NCBI RefSeq assembly: GCF_901000735.1 | Contig: NC_081543.1 | Span: 12,073,921 to 12,137,920, forward strand | Length of the DNA stretch: 64,000 nt | DNA from: Corylus avellana | Lineage: Eukaryota; Streptophyta; Magnoliopsida; Fagales; Betulaceae | Direction of reading: 5' to 3' | Shown here: piece by piece, positions 1 through 9,761 of the stretch | Position numbering within the stretch: the first letter of the stretch is position 1 | Layout: each line of letters begins with the position of its first letter | Notes under the pieces: model-generated | What the model was told of the DNA's origin: nothing | The model's input: only the letters and a program-made list of their open reading frames with translations | Database searches by the model: none | Program-made: the position numbers and the translations under genes

Positions 1-1020
1 TTATATTTGTATTATAAGGGTATTTTAGAAAATTTGATTCCATTCACCAACATATTGTATTGTACCAAATGAAGGAATATGATTAGCTAGTCTATTCCAG
101 CGTTACAACCAAACAAAGGAATATGAATAGTTAATTTATTTCACACTCTTCTATTCCCAGTAGTAGCTAATCATTTTTCAATGGACTAGACATTTCACGA
201 ACCAAACGAGGCCTTAGGGTAGCACTCTTGCTTCTATTGACATTATTTTAATATAATTTTTTTTTTTCAACATTTATTTGAAACAATATTTAAATGGTTT
301 CTCTTTCTTCTCTCTTTTTCCCATCATTTAGTTTAAAGAATATTTGAATAATATAAGAGAAGAAATTGTATTGTTTATTTGAACAGAGGGAAAAAAAAAA
401 GTAATTTTATTCTCTACATTTAAGAAAAATTTAAGAGAAGGTGTTGTAAGTTCTTGCCCAACCCACAGGACACACATGCATTATTACCCCGAACATCTAT
501 TCTACACTTACAGCACACATATATACTTTCTTCCGTAATGAAAAGGAATTTTTTAAACTAATTATGATTTACACCTCAAGTTGTTAAACATTCAATTATC
601 AAAACAATTTTCACAGCTGTGATCAAAACCAAAATCCAAGAACAATTAACACAAACATTTTGATAATGAAGTAAAATATTTTGAAGCACTCTTCTATTTT
701 TGACAAGTCTTTTTTTTTTTTTTTTTCTTTTAAGAACTTTTCAAAAATAAAATCAGTGTAAGGGTCAACTAACCCCAAAGACATCTTCTAAAGACTTATG
801 TTTTTTTTTTTTTGACATGTCCACACAAGGGAAGGGGGAGAGGGGATTCGAACTAGTGACCTCCACTTCATGAGGCGGGGTTCACAGCCGATTGAGCTAC
901 CCCTTGAGGACTTTTAAAGACTTATGTTACCGATTGTTCTAATTCATAAAATCTTTATAACTCTCAAGACCCAATCTTAAAAACCTAATATCTATTGTGG
1001 ATGGGCCAAGTGAGTAGCCC
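1..1020. repeat. Duplicated intergenic block alpha, copy 1
   Basis: No gene is visible. From about 212 to 1020 the sequence matches about 3503-4195 in the same orientation. Shared landmarks are the start 'gggtagcac', a run of TTTAAGAGAAG, the phrase 'cttgcccaacccacaggacacac', and the end 'gatgggccaagtg'. The main difference is a SINE present here and absent there. Bases 1-211 are AT-rich with no recognised content. Confidence 0.75.
803..914 (-). mobile_element. tRNA-derived SINE with target duplication
   Basis: On the minus strand the element has an RNA polymerase III A box (GGGTAGCTCAATCGG, complement of 888-902) and a B box (AGTTCGAATCC, complement of 844-854). It then runs through 'CTTGTGTGGACATGTC' into a poly-A tail, seen as T13 at 801-813. 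It is flanked by a 14-bp direct repeat, TAAAGACTTATGTT, at 789-802 and 915-928. The paralogous block has the uninterrupted site at about 4083-4096, so the insertion came after the block duplication. Confidence 0.9.
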
Positions 1021-1424
1021 AATCCAATATTATGGAGACCACATCACATCATCTATGAAGGGATAAGAGGAGGATATATATATATATATTCCAAATGTTA
1101 GAACTTGTTTGGATGTGTTTTAAAAAATATGGGAAAAAAGCCCCATTGACTACAACTCATCTTCAAAATGCCCCCACAAAATGACAGACATGACACTTTG
1201 ATACATCAAACTTCCATGTTTGTGACAAAAATGCTTTGTTATTAGCCTTGACTATTATAATGGATGTAAAAACAAATTTTGGCCATAATCTTTCGAAAAT
1301 ACCTTGCTTTGGCAATTGAAAAAAAAAAAAAATTTATCCTTGTTCAAATTCCCTTATTTTTCTTGCATTCAATGGTGTAAGTGAAATTCAACCAAATTTA
1401 TCCTAGTACTTTTAAGAATGGTTT

Positions 1425-1513
1425 GGCAATCTGCTGGGGACCATGCCTCATAAAATGCAGTTCGCTAGTTCGAATCCTCCATTTTCCCTCTTGTGTGGAC
1501 ATGTGAAAAAAAA
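1425..1513 (+). mobile_element. Older SINE-like copy, shared with the paralogous block
   Basis: The B-box-like AGTTCGAATCC (about 1467-1477) is followed by 'CTTGTGTGGACATGTG' and a poly-A run, the same 3' half as the two minus-strand SINEs at 803 and 2060. The 5' half is degraded. The matching position at 17500-17595 also carries it, so this insertion predates duplication of block beta. Its left boundary is uncertain. Confidence 0.65.
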
Positions 1514-2059
1514 AAAACATTATCTATGTTCCCCCTCCCCTCCAAAAAAATAAATAAATAAATAAAGACGTTGATATAGTTAGTAATGGAGCGAGAATTT
1601 TAGTTTATAGAAGGTAAGTTTAAAAAATAAAGTAGAACAAAATTGTTACTCTATCATTAGGATGTAACCAAAAATTTTATTGAATCATTGACGTATTAGT
1701 GCACACAAACAAGGTAAAACTCAATCCTCACACCACACTTGAAAGTACTCAAAAAGCAATCACCAAATGAAAAACTATAAAAAAATAAAAATAAAAATGG
1801 GCACCTTTCAGGCGTTTTTTAACGGCAAGAAACACGAAATAAATGCGAAGAAAACTTTCTTGACCATTAATTTCTCACGTCTTGTTTGGGTCGAGATACC
1901 CGATGTTAGAAAGACAAAAAAAAAAAAAAAAAAAACCCTTTCTTACGTTTTTTAAACGGTAAAAAATACAAATTAATAATTTAAAACACACATGTGGCTT
2001 GTAGAGTCAAATTAGTAGCTAGGAAATTTCTGTTGGTCTACGCAAGAAATTAGTAAGTT

Positions 2060-2177
2060 TTTTTTTTTTTTTTTTTTTTTTATATATCCACACAAGGAAA
2101 AGGAGAGGAAGAATTCGAACTAGTGACCTCCGCTTCATTATGCATGATTTACAGTCGATTAAGCTACTCCTTGGGGA
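2060..2177 (-). mobile_element. tRNA-derived SINE with 17-bp target duplication
   Basis: Same family as the SINE at 803-914: poly-T at the left end (tail on the minus strand), TTCGAACTAGTGACC (B-box region), and a degenerate A box near 2158-2168. A perfect 17-bp direct repeat, CAAGAAATTAGTAAGTT, flanks it at 2043-2059 and 2178-2194. The paralogous position 18133-18149 carries a single uninterrupted copy of that 17-mer, which is the pre-insertion site. Confidence 0.93.
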
Positions 2178-2434
2178 CAAGAAATTAGTAAGTTGTAGGC
2201 CTACCAAATTGCCCAATAATTGTGAACTTTATCTTTTCATAATTTGTTTAGGTCCCATGACATAACATTTACTCATATTGACTCCAAGTCAATGATGAAT
2301 GAACGATGGAAAGCGATACTTGTTGTCATTTGTCAATATCCAACCATTTTTCCAACCACTGCTTTTCCTTGAACTACCACTTTCCCTGTGACGAGTCAGA
2401 TACGGCAACAATCTCCTCTTTTTATTTTATATGT

Positions 2435-2465
<31 letters not shown>

Positions 2466-2500
2466 ATATTTTTTTTAAAAAAATTTTCTCTCACAAAAAA

Positions 2501-3490
2501 AAAAAAATTAATTAATTAATTAACTAATTCATTTTTTACTTGTATATCACATTAATTATTATTCAAATAAAAATTTCACAACAAAACTCTTTACCAAACA
2601 GTCTTTTAATTTCTGTTTGAGATTTATTTTGAATCAATTATGCTTATGAATTGATTAACATATTGAAAAACCATACACAATTATAATTTTCAAAGAAAAT
2701 TCTTGTTGAATGGTTCATTTATTAAACATCACTTCAAAGGAAGGAGGAGGTGCTCCTTCGGTGCTGATTTTTCTGGTCAATAGAGCACGACCACAGGTCC
2801 ACAAGGTCTACACCCCCATGGAAGGAAGGATGCTTTTAGTTAATAGGTGTGAATATCCTGATAATTGATTACTTGACCATGAGGCTAGGACGTTTCCATT
2901 ACGCTCTACATCATCTCAACCTCCAGGACCTTTTTCTTCAACGAAATAGCAGGTGAAACTTCTCACACCATTTATTTTGCAAAACGTAGGACTAGGGCCA
3001 CATTAAAAACCAAAACCATCTTCCAGTCGTTTTTTCAACGGCAGAAAATACTAATTAAATGGGAAAAAAACTTTCTTGACCTTTAATTCTTGGCGTTTTG
3101 TTTGGGTCAGGATACCGAGCGTCAGAAAGAGAAAGGACTTTCCTTACGCATATTTTATACGCCAAGAAAACTTCATTGCGTTAGAATTTAACGCGTTATT
3201 CTTGTTTCCCATTATCCTACCCACATGTGATCTAATCTGAAATCTGAATGTAGACCCAATGAATTTACTGAATTGTTCCAACATATTAATGGGGCCTGGT
3301 TCAAGAAAATGAGTCCACACAGCCTCAACCAGTCAAATCCCCATATTAAAGAATGATACATTTCAATGAAGTATATCAATTTATATTATAGCCTACTCTC
3401 AATGAAGTATATTTAGTCGTATACTTTGTGAGCTTTATAAGAGAAATTCTTAAAAATTTACCTAAAACAGACTCCCTTGGATATCAAGTT
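2501..3490. repeat. Intergenic repeats, no gene
   Basis: AT-rich sequence. About 2640-2930 recurs inverted at 58650-58990 and 61650-61960 (landmarks 'ggaggtgctccttcggtgctgattttt' and 'ggaaggatgctttt'). About 3005-3200 contains a dispersed repeat with 'cgttttttcaacggcag', 'tttcttgacctttaattct' and 'tttgggtc', which also appears at 1801-1950, 5731-5880, 6050-6200 and 17881-18040, and inverted at 42900-43380. About 3300-3370 recurs inverted near 41580-41650. Confidence 0.65.
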
Positions 3491-3502
3491 CTATAAACCG
3501 AT

Positions 3503-4195
3503 TTAGGGTAGCACTTTTGCTTTTATTGACATTTATTTTAATATAATATATTTTTTTTCAACATTTATTTGAAACAATATTTAAATGATTTCTCTTTCTT
3601 CTCTCTTTTTCCCATCATCTAGTTTAAAGAGTATTTGAATAATATAAGAGAAGAAATTGTATTGTTTATTTGAACAGAGAAATAAAAAAGTAATTTCATT
3701 CTCTACATTTAAGAAAAATTTAAGAGAAGTGCCGTAAGTTCTTGCCCAACCCACAGGACACACACATTATTACACCGAACATCTATTCTACACTTACGTA
3801 CAGCACACATATATAATTTCTTCCATAATGAAAAGGAATTTTTTAAACTAATTATGATTTACACCTCAAGTTGTTAAACACTCAATTATCAAAACAATTT
3901 TCACAGTAATCAAAACCAAAATCCAAGAAAGTAGGTAAAACAATTAACACAAACATTTTGATAATGAAGTAAAAATATTTTGAAGAACTCTTCTTTTTTT
4001 GATAAGTCTTTTTTTTTTTTTTTTTAAGAACTCTTTAAAAATAAAATCATTGTAAGGGTCAACTAACCTTAAAGACATCTCCTAAAGACGTATGTTATCG
4101 ATTGTTCTAATTCATAAAATTTTTATAACTCCGAAGACCCAATCTTAAAAACCTAATAACTATTGTGGATGGGCCAAGTGGGTGGCCCAATCCAA
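3503..4195. repeat. Duplicated intergenic block alpha, copy 2
   Basis: Second copy of the 212-1020 block, same orientation, with small indels and no SINE. It ends at 'gatgggccaagtgggtggcccaatccaat', as copy 1 does. No gene is visible; the minus-strand reading frame at 3581-3763 lies inside the duplicated non-coding sequence. Confidence 0.75.
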
Positions 4196-4199
4196 TAGG

Positions 4200-4454
4200 T
4201 TATTGACTCAAAGAACAAGATTGAGGCTGCCTTAAATGACTGTTTGAACGGGCAAGCTTAGGAACTGCTAGAAAAACCTAGTGCATCAACAACTCTTGAG
4301 AACCACAGCAAGTGGAGTGTTGAAGCTCGCTGAACCAAAATTGCCGTATGGAACACCACCGTCGCATCCAGTGAAGTAGGTATTTGGAGAAGTATGTTTG
4401 GTGGACACCATGGCCTTGTTTGTTAAACATAGCTTTTTCACCGCACTGTCTACA
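4200..4454. other. Higher-GC unidentified fragment
   Basis: About 250 bp with clearly more balanced composition than its surroundings, bounded by block alpha on the left and an inverted-repeat element on the right. Both strands have partly open frames: minus-strand 4286-4450 contains 'TYFTGCDGGVPYGNFG', and a plus frame contains 'EAALNDCLNGQA' followed by a stop. I do not recognise either. It may be a broken exon carried into the repeats. Confidence 0.3.
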
Positions 4455-5140
4455 GGGAAAAAAAAAAAAAATTTAAAATGAAAAAATATCAAAAAGCCCC
4501 TCAAACAAACAACTGTTTTTTAAAGAGTCTCATGATGTTCAAAATGTGCTAAAGTAGCCCATCAAACTACCAAAGTGTGTGAAAATGCTACATCTTTTTT
4601 TATATTCCTGTCATACCCTTATTCTTTTAAAAACTAAAACAAAAAAAAAATAATAAAATTAATAAACTAAAAAATTAAAAAATTAATTTTTTTTTTAAAA
4701 AAAAAAAAAAAGGAAAGGGGTGGCTGCCAATTGAGCCAACCACAAGGTTTGATTTTGCATTTATCCATATTTTGTATACTGCACGAGTGATTTGTAATTT
4801 AAGCCAATTATATAGTGACTAATTTTTTATTCATCCCAAAAAAAATATTTTGTATTTATTTGCCCCTTGTTTTTTTTTTTTTCCTTCTTTTCCTTAAAAA
4901 AATATATATATAGTTTAGTTTATTTTTTCTTTTATTACATTTTTATTTAGTTTTTAAAAGAATAGGGGTATTATATGAATATAAAAATAATAATAATAAT
5001 AAAAATAATAATAAAAAGATGTGGCCTTTTTGACACACTTTGGTAGGTTGATAGGTTACTTTAGTACCTTTTGAATATTATGGGGCTCTATCGCAAACGG
5101 CTTTTAATTTGAGGGGTTTTTCTTTTTTTATATTTTGCCC
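4455..5140. mobile_element. Long inverted-repeat (MITE-like) element
   Basis: The two ends are inverted copies of each other over roughly 180 bp. The left end has GGGAAAA, 'aaaaatatcaaaaagcccctcaaa', 'cccatcaaactaccaaagtgtg' and 'tacccttattcttttaaaaact'. The right end has the complements 'agtttttaaaagaatagggg', 'cacactttggtaggttgatagg' and 'tttgaggggttttt', finishing in TTTTGCCC. The centre is AT-rich and non-coding. No target duplication could be identified, so the superfamily is open. Confidence 0.6.
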
Positions 5141-5951
5141 ATAAAAAAATAATAGTGATTGGTAGAGAAAAGTAAAAAAATGGTATTGAAAAGTAGAAAA
5201 ATTTTGTTTTGTTGAGATTTTTTTTATTTGAATAGTATGAAAAAATAAATGATGTGATATAAAAATTAAAAATGTTTTGATGTTAATTTTTTATTGAAAA
5301 AATGAGATGAATAGTGTTTAGTGGAATGATGGTGTTTAGTGGCGTTTGTTATATGAGTCTCTAATATAATTTGTAAGTCTCCATCAACAAAAAGAGGGTA
5401 CCACCAATACAGAACCAAATACGAATTGAAGAGCAAGCCGTTGATCTGACTCGTGGCCAAAAAAGGAGTGATTGAGATGTGCTTGCATGCGTTGGTGTGG
5501 ATAGAAGGAACATGATTCTCTCCAGTTCGTTTGAACTGAAGTGTATCCAATTAATTATATTATATTAGTATTTTTGTCTTTTCACTTTTTGAAAAGACAA
5601 AAATACCATTTCAATATAACTAATTGGATACTATCCAGTTCATTAGAGGATCCTAATTCGGATAGGGGTGTAAAAACTGGCAATTATTATTTTGCAAAAC
5701 GTAGGACTATGGCCACACTAAATAAAACACATTCCAAGCGTTTCTTTAACGGCAGGAAGCACGAATTAAATGCGAAAAAAAAAAAATCTTGATCTTTAGG
5801 TTATAGCTTCTCGTTTGGGTCGGAATACCCAATGTCAAAAAGAAGAAGAAAAAAAAAAAAAAAACTATCTTGACCATTAATTTCCATGAACCACCACTTT
5901 CCTTGTGACGAGTCAGATACGGCTATGTTCGGCAACAATCTCCTCTTCTTT

Positions 5952-5982
<31 letters not shown>

Positions 5983-6998
5983 AAAGTTAATTATATTTTG
6001 TTAAATGAAGGCCTAGGACACACTACGAAACAAACAATGCAAATGCACCTTCCAGGCGTTTTTTTAACCGCAGGAAGCAGGAATTAAATGCCGATAAAAC
6101 TATCTTGGCCTTCAATTCTTCTCGTCTGCTTGTTTGGGTCGAGGGATACCAGGTGTCGGGTAGAGGAATTTTCTTGTGCATATTTTATACGCTAGGAAAT
6201 TAGAATTTATTAACGATTGAAAAGAACTTTCTTGGCATGTCACTGTCACATAATTAATTTGAGAACTACAAGTCAAATTCGATCTTGTTTCCCATTTTTC
6301 TACCCACATTATCTACTCGGGAATCTTAATGTCGACCCAACGAAGTTTTTGAATTGTTGTACACGATGTTGACACAGTGAATGGCAAAATTCAAGTTTCC
6401 AATAGGATACAAGTCAATTACGTGTGCATTGGGGGGGTTGGAAGATGCCCCAAGTGGCCTTTCAATTATTATTGTTTTTATTATTCAATATGGCCCTTTC
6501 AATTATTATCAGAGTGTGGTTCACTCCGTAATTCTCCCTTTTCCTCCTTTTCCACACTGAATAATAAAAAAAAAAAATTTAAAAAAAAGAAGTGAGGTTA
6601 ACTTCTTTTGGACTAACTTATTGGGTGTGTTTTTGACCCTTGTTGTCACGGCACAATCTCAATCTATAACTATGTATTTTGATAAGAATAATTATGCATA
6701 CTGAAAAGCGTGTATGATATGAGGGCTTCTCTTAAGTATATCATACGCAATTTTCGCATAATTAAGTGCTTGAATGAGAATGTGTGAGTTGTTGTTGTGA
6801 CCGGATGAAAATGTCCCGAAAAGGCCTTGTCTGAATAGTCTAAGGAGTTGTTTTTTTATTTTTTATTTTTTATTAAAAATGTCATCTTCTCATTGAGTAC
6901 GACGTTGCACCAGCGTTAAAAATTTAATGAAAAATGGATGCAAATAACCAATTGATATCGATTCTAACCTTAAGGAGTAAATTAACAACGTTTTAACC
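5141..6998. repeat. Intergenic repeats, no convincing gene
   Basis: Contains two more copies of the dispersed 'aacggcaggaagcacgaattaaatgc' repeat (5731-5880 and 6050-6200), a short palindrome around 5549-5630 (ATCCAATTA against TAATTGGAT arms), and a (TA)n tract near 5958-5982. The minus-strand frame 5266-5550 matches nothing I recognise and has no supporting structure. Nothing else identified. Confidence 0.5.
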
Positions 6999-8616
6999 TT
7001 ACAGATTTGATAGCAATTCTAAATTTAAGGAGTAAATTGATAACTTTTTAACCTTATGGAGCAACTTTATAAACCATACCACATACACCACTAGAGCATT
7101 TTTTTTCCTGAGCATAAGATAAAGAATTCATGCTAGCAAGTAAAATTAAAATGATCGGCCGGGCTGGTTTGCCAACAATGATAACTAATTAGGAAACAAA
7201 ATTCATCAGAAAATAACTTCCACGCCAGCAGATTAATGAACAATTTTTCCACAGAGCTACAATTTTTTTGAACATACAGGGGCTGATTAGTTTCCTTCAT
7301 GAACCATACTTTGCTTGACAAATGTGGGATGCACACACAGATCCTGTGTTAGTGTGTCAGGTGAGTCATGAATCATGTATTTTCTTCAATCTCCCCTTTG
7401 GTTTTTGAAATATTGCCCATTTTCCAACATTGGTGTCGCTGATCACCAGACTCCAGTGTTGGAATTTCTTCCTTTTGTTGAATCAAACATATTGGATAAC
7501 TGATAATTAGGACCAAGGTGATCAAATGACCTTGCTATGTATATAAAGCATAATGGTCGGAACATTTAGGGTTCATTTGGTTTTCGACTTTAAAATGTAC
7601 TATTTACTAAATAGCGATTTTAAAAAGTGCGATTTTAAAATACGGGTTTTAAAAACTCAATTAAGCATTTGATAACATCTTAGTTTGGCTTTTTAAATTA
7701 CAGTTTAGCTTTTTAAATCGTAAGTTTTTTTTTAAAAAACTATAATTTTGCTTTGATCATTTCAAATAGAAGTTCCAAACTTCCTTATAATTCCCTTCAC
7801 TTTCAACATATGCTCTGATAAATATCTAAACATGAAATTTTGATCTACCATCCGATTGAGCACTTTCCTTGAATCATCAACAAATTTATTCGCCACACAC
7901 GCAAGCATTAAAGCAACCCCACTAGAGTAACCCAAGAATGCAATTGTTGCCCAAGGGACAACGATTCTAACTTCACCCAAGCTGATAAAAGTGCACTTAG
8001 AGTAAACCAAGATGGCACCTAACTCCTAAGCACTCAAAATCGTATCCAAATGCAAATCTATTGCCTTTCTTAGGTACCCCAATTGCATGAACTAAGTTCT
8101 CATCAAAGTCCAAGTAACCTCATTCTTTTTTCGGTGTTTTCTCAAACATCTTATATGCTAAAATTTAAATATTGTCATAAGCATATTAATCAATGCACAC
8201 CCAAAACATATATCACACCCAAAGCATTCTAGGGTGACGTTAAACATTTAACCAATATTGTTTAAACATTCTGTACTTCCAAAACTTTGAAAACACAGCT
8301 GCTCGATTAGCTTGTTCTCTTCAACGTTTAAAACAAAAACTTACGAAGTGTGATATGCCAAATTTACAAAGCATGGGATGACTAATGGAGAACGAAGAAT
8401 CGCACCATACCTTCTCAAACTGAAACAAAATTCATTGGTTAAATTTGAGAAAATAGACTTCAAAGAAACGAAATGATGTAATAAGGCAAATTATCTTAAA
8501 TCAAAGGAACTGATCTTATTTACTACACAGAAACATCGAGCATCTTTGTGCTATCAGATATAGATGAGAACACTAATTGCCCCCATTTAATGGGAATGTA
8601 ATTGAGGAGACTCATA
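6999..8616. repeat. 3' flank of gene A, paralogous to the 3' flank of gene B
   Basis: About 7200-7480 matches about 21570-21925 (landmark 'ttccacgccagcagatt...tgaacaatttt'). About 7762-8600 matches about 22600-23428. The flanks therefore belong to the same duplicated unit as genes A and B. About 7560-7740 ('gggttcatttggtttt') is an unmatched AT-rich insert. No full gene is present. Confidence 0.65.
7762..8010 (-). pseudogene. Hypothetical fragment of unknown origin
   Basis: An 82-codon open frame containing 'KFVDDSRKVLNRMVDQNF' and ending 'IIRKFGTSI'. It is conserved at the paralogous location 22605-22800, but that copy has lost the frame. I cannot assign a family with confidence. A pentatricopeptide-like stretch lies beside the paralogous copy (22255-22440), so this may be the remains of the same neighbouring gene. 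Confidence 0.3.
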
Positions 8617-9761
8617 TCAATTAATTTGCATTTGAGAGTGAGTTGTTTGACTTGATTCTTCTGATTGAATTGATGAGCAAGTTTCATTTGAATCCTCTCC
8701 AGCATCCCTCATGGGGCTCTCTATTGATGATAAGAAAGGTTTGGAAGGCATTTGTAAGCTTTCAACTTCTCCTTCAAGCATTTCTATGACTCTATTCATT
8801 GAAGGGCGATCACTAGGCTTCATCTGTATACACCATAAGGCAACCATGATCATCTTCTTAGCTATTTTCTTTTCCTCTTCGGTAACATCTTCCATTTCTA
8901 TGTCTTTTCCATCATGCAATTGGTTATAAACCCAAGTAGGAAAATAAATTTGGCTTGAATGGTCTGCAAGTGCATTTAAGTTCCTTCTTCTACCCGTCAT
9001 TTCCATCAATAACATTCCAAAACTATAAACATCAGCTCTGTATGAAATGCCTCCAAGGTTTTTGTAGAACAATTCAGGAGCCATGTATCCTAACGTCCCT
9101 CTTGCAGCAGTCAAAGAGACAATGCTATCATCTACTGAATATAGCTTTGCCAAGCCAAAGTCAGACACCTTGGGAGCCAAATTCTCATCAAGAAGAATGT
9201 TGTGAGGCTTGATATCAAAGTGCAAAATCTGCATGGCACATCCTTGATGTAGATATTCAATTCCACGAGCCACTCCTAAAGCTATATCATACATTTTGTC
9301 ATAGCTTAGGAGGGTACTTACTTCTGAGGAAAATATGTATTTATTCAAAGAGCCATTAGGCATAAACTCATATACTAGAGCTCGCTTTGATCTTTCAACA
9401 CAAAAACCAATGAGTTGAACTATATTAACATGGTGAATCCGTCCAATGGTTGCAACTTCATTGATAAAATCTTGTCCATTAGCTTTGGACTTACCCAACA
9501 TCTTTATAGCTACAAGTCGGCCACTTCGAAGTGTTCCTTTAAATACAGTGCCATAACCTCCTTCGCCTAATTTGTCTTTGAAATTTTTGGTCATCTTCCT
9601 AATTTCGAAGTAAGAGTACCTTATTGGCATGAGGTTATTGTGGCTTTGCAAGAATTCTTCAACAACATCGTACATAGATAAATGCCTTCTACACCATTTG
9701 TATATCAAAAACGCAATCACACATGGACCCAACAATACAGCTTTTGCTCCAAGGTATAGTC
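8617..9761 (-). CDS. Gene A exon 7: membrane helix and kinase domain
   Basis: The acceptor is CTTTCATAG with the exon beginning at 9761 (GACTATACC). The phase-1 join gives a Gly followed by [22 protein letters not shown], the transmembrane segment, then a basic stop-transfer (CRRHLSMYD). The complete kinase follows, with a Ser/Thr-rich tail of about 35 residues. TGA stop at 8617-8619. The equivalent exon of gene B (24558-23429) is almost co-linear but has a shorter tail. Confidence 0.9.

Larger units (their letters stand above)
1030..2500. repeat. Duplicated intergenic block beta, copy 1
   Basis: This stretch aligns in the same orientation with 17090-18395. Shared text begins around 'tattatggagaccacatcacatca' and continues through 'gaacttgtttggatgtgttttaaaaaatatggg' to 'gtgacgagtcagatacggcaacaatctcc'. 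Its beginning also recurs at 35180-35480 and, inverted, near 60120-60470 and 62490-62790. No gene is seen; short Lys/Phe-rich reading frames here come from A/T homopolymers. The copy ends at a (TA)n microsatellite, 2442-2464. Confidence 0.8.

Noticed and set aside
841..902. Functional tRNA gene
   Set aside because: A and B boxes are present, but there is no foldable acceptor stem, and the sequence continues into a poly-A tail with a target duplication, as in a SINE.
8711..9212. Plus-strand frames opposite the kinase exon of gene A (and 23508-24009 opposite gene B)
   Set aside because: Their conservation follows from the kinase on the other strand; they have no features of their own.
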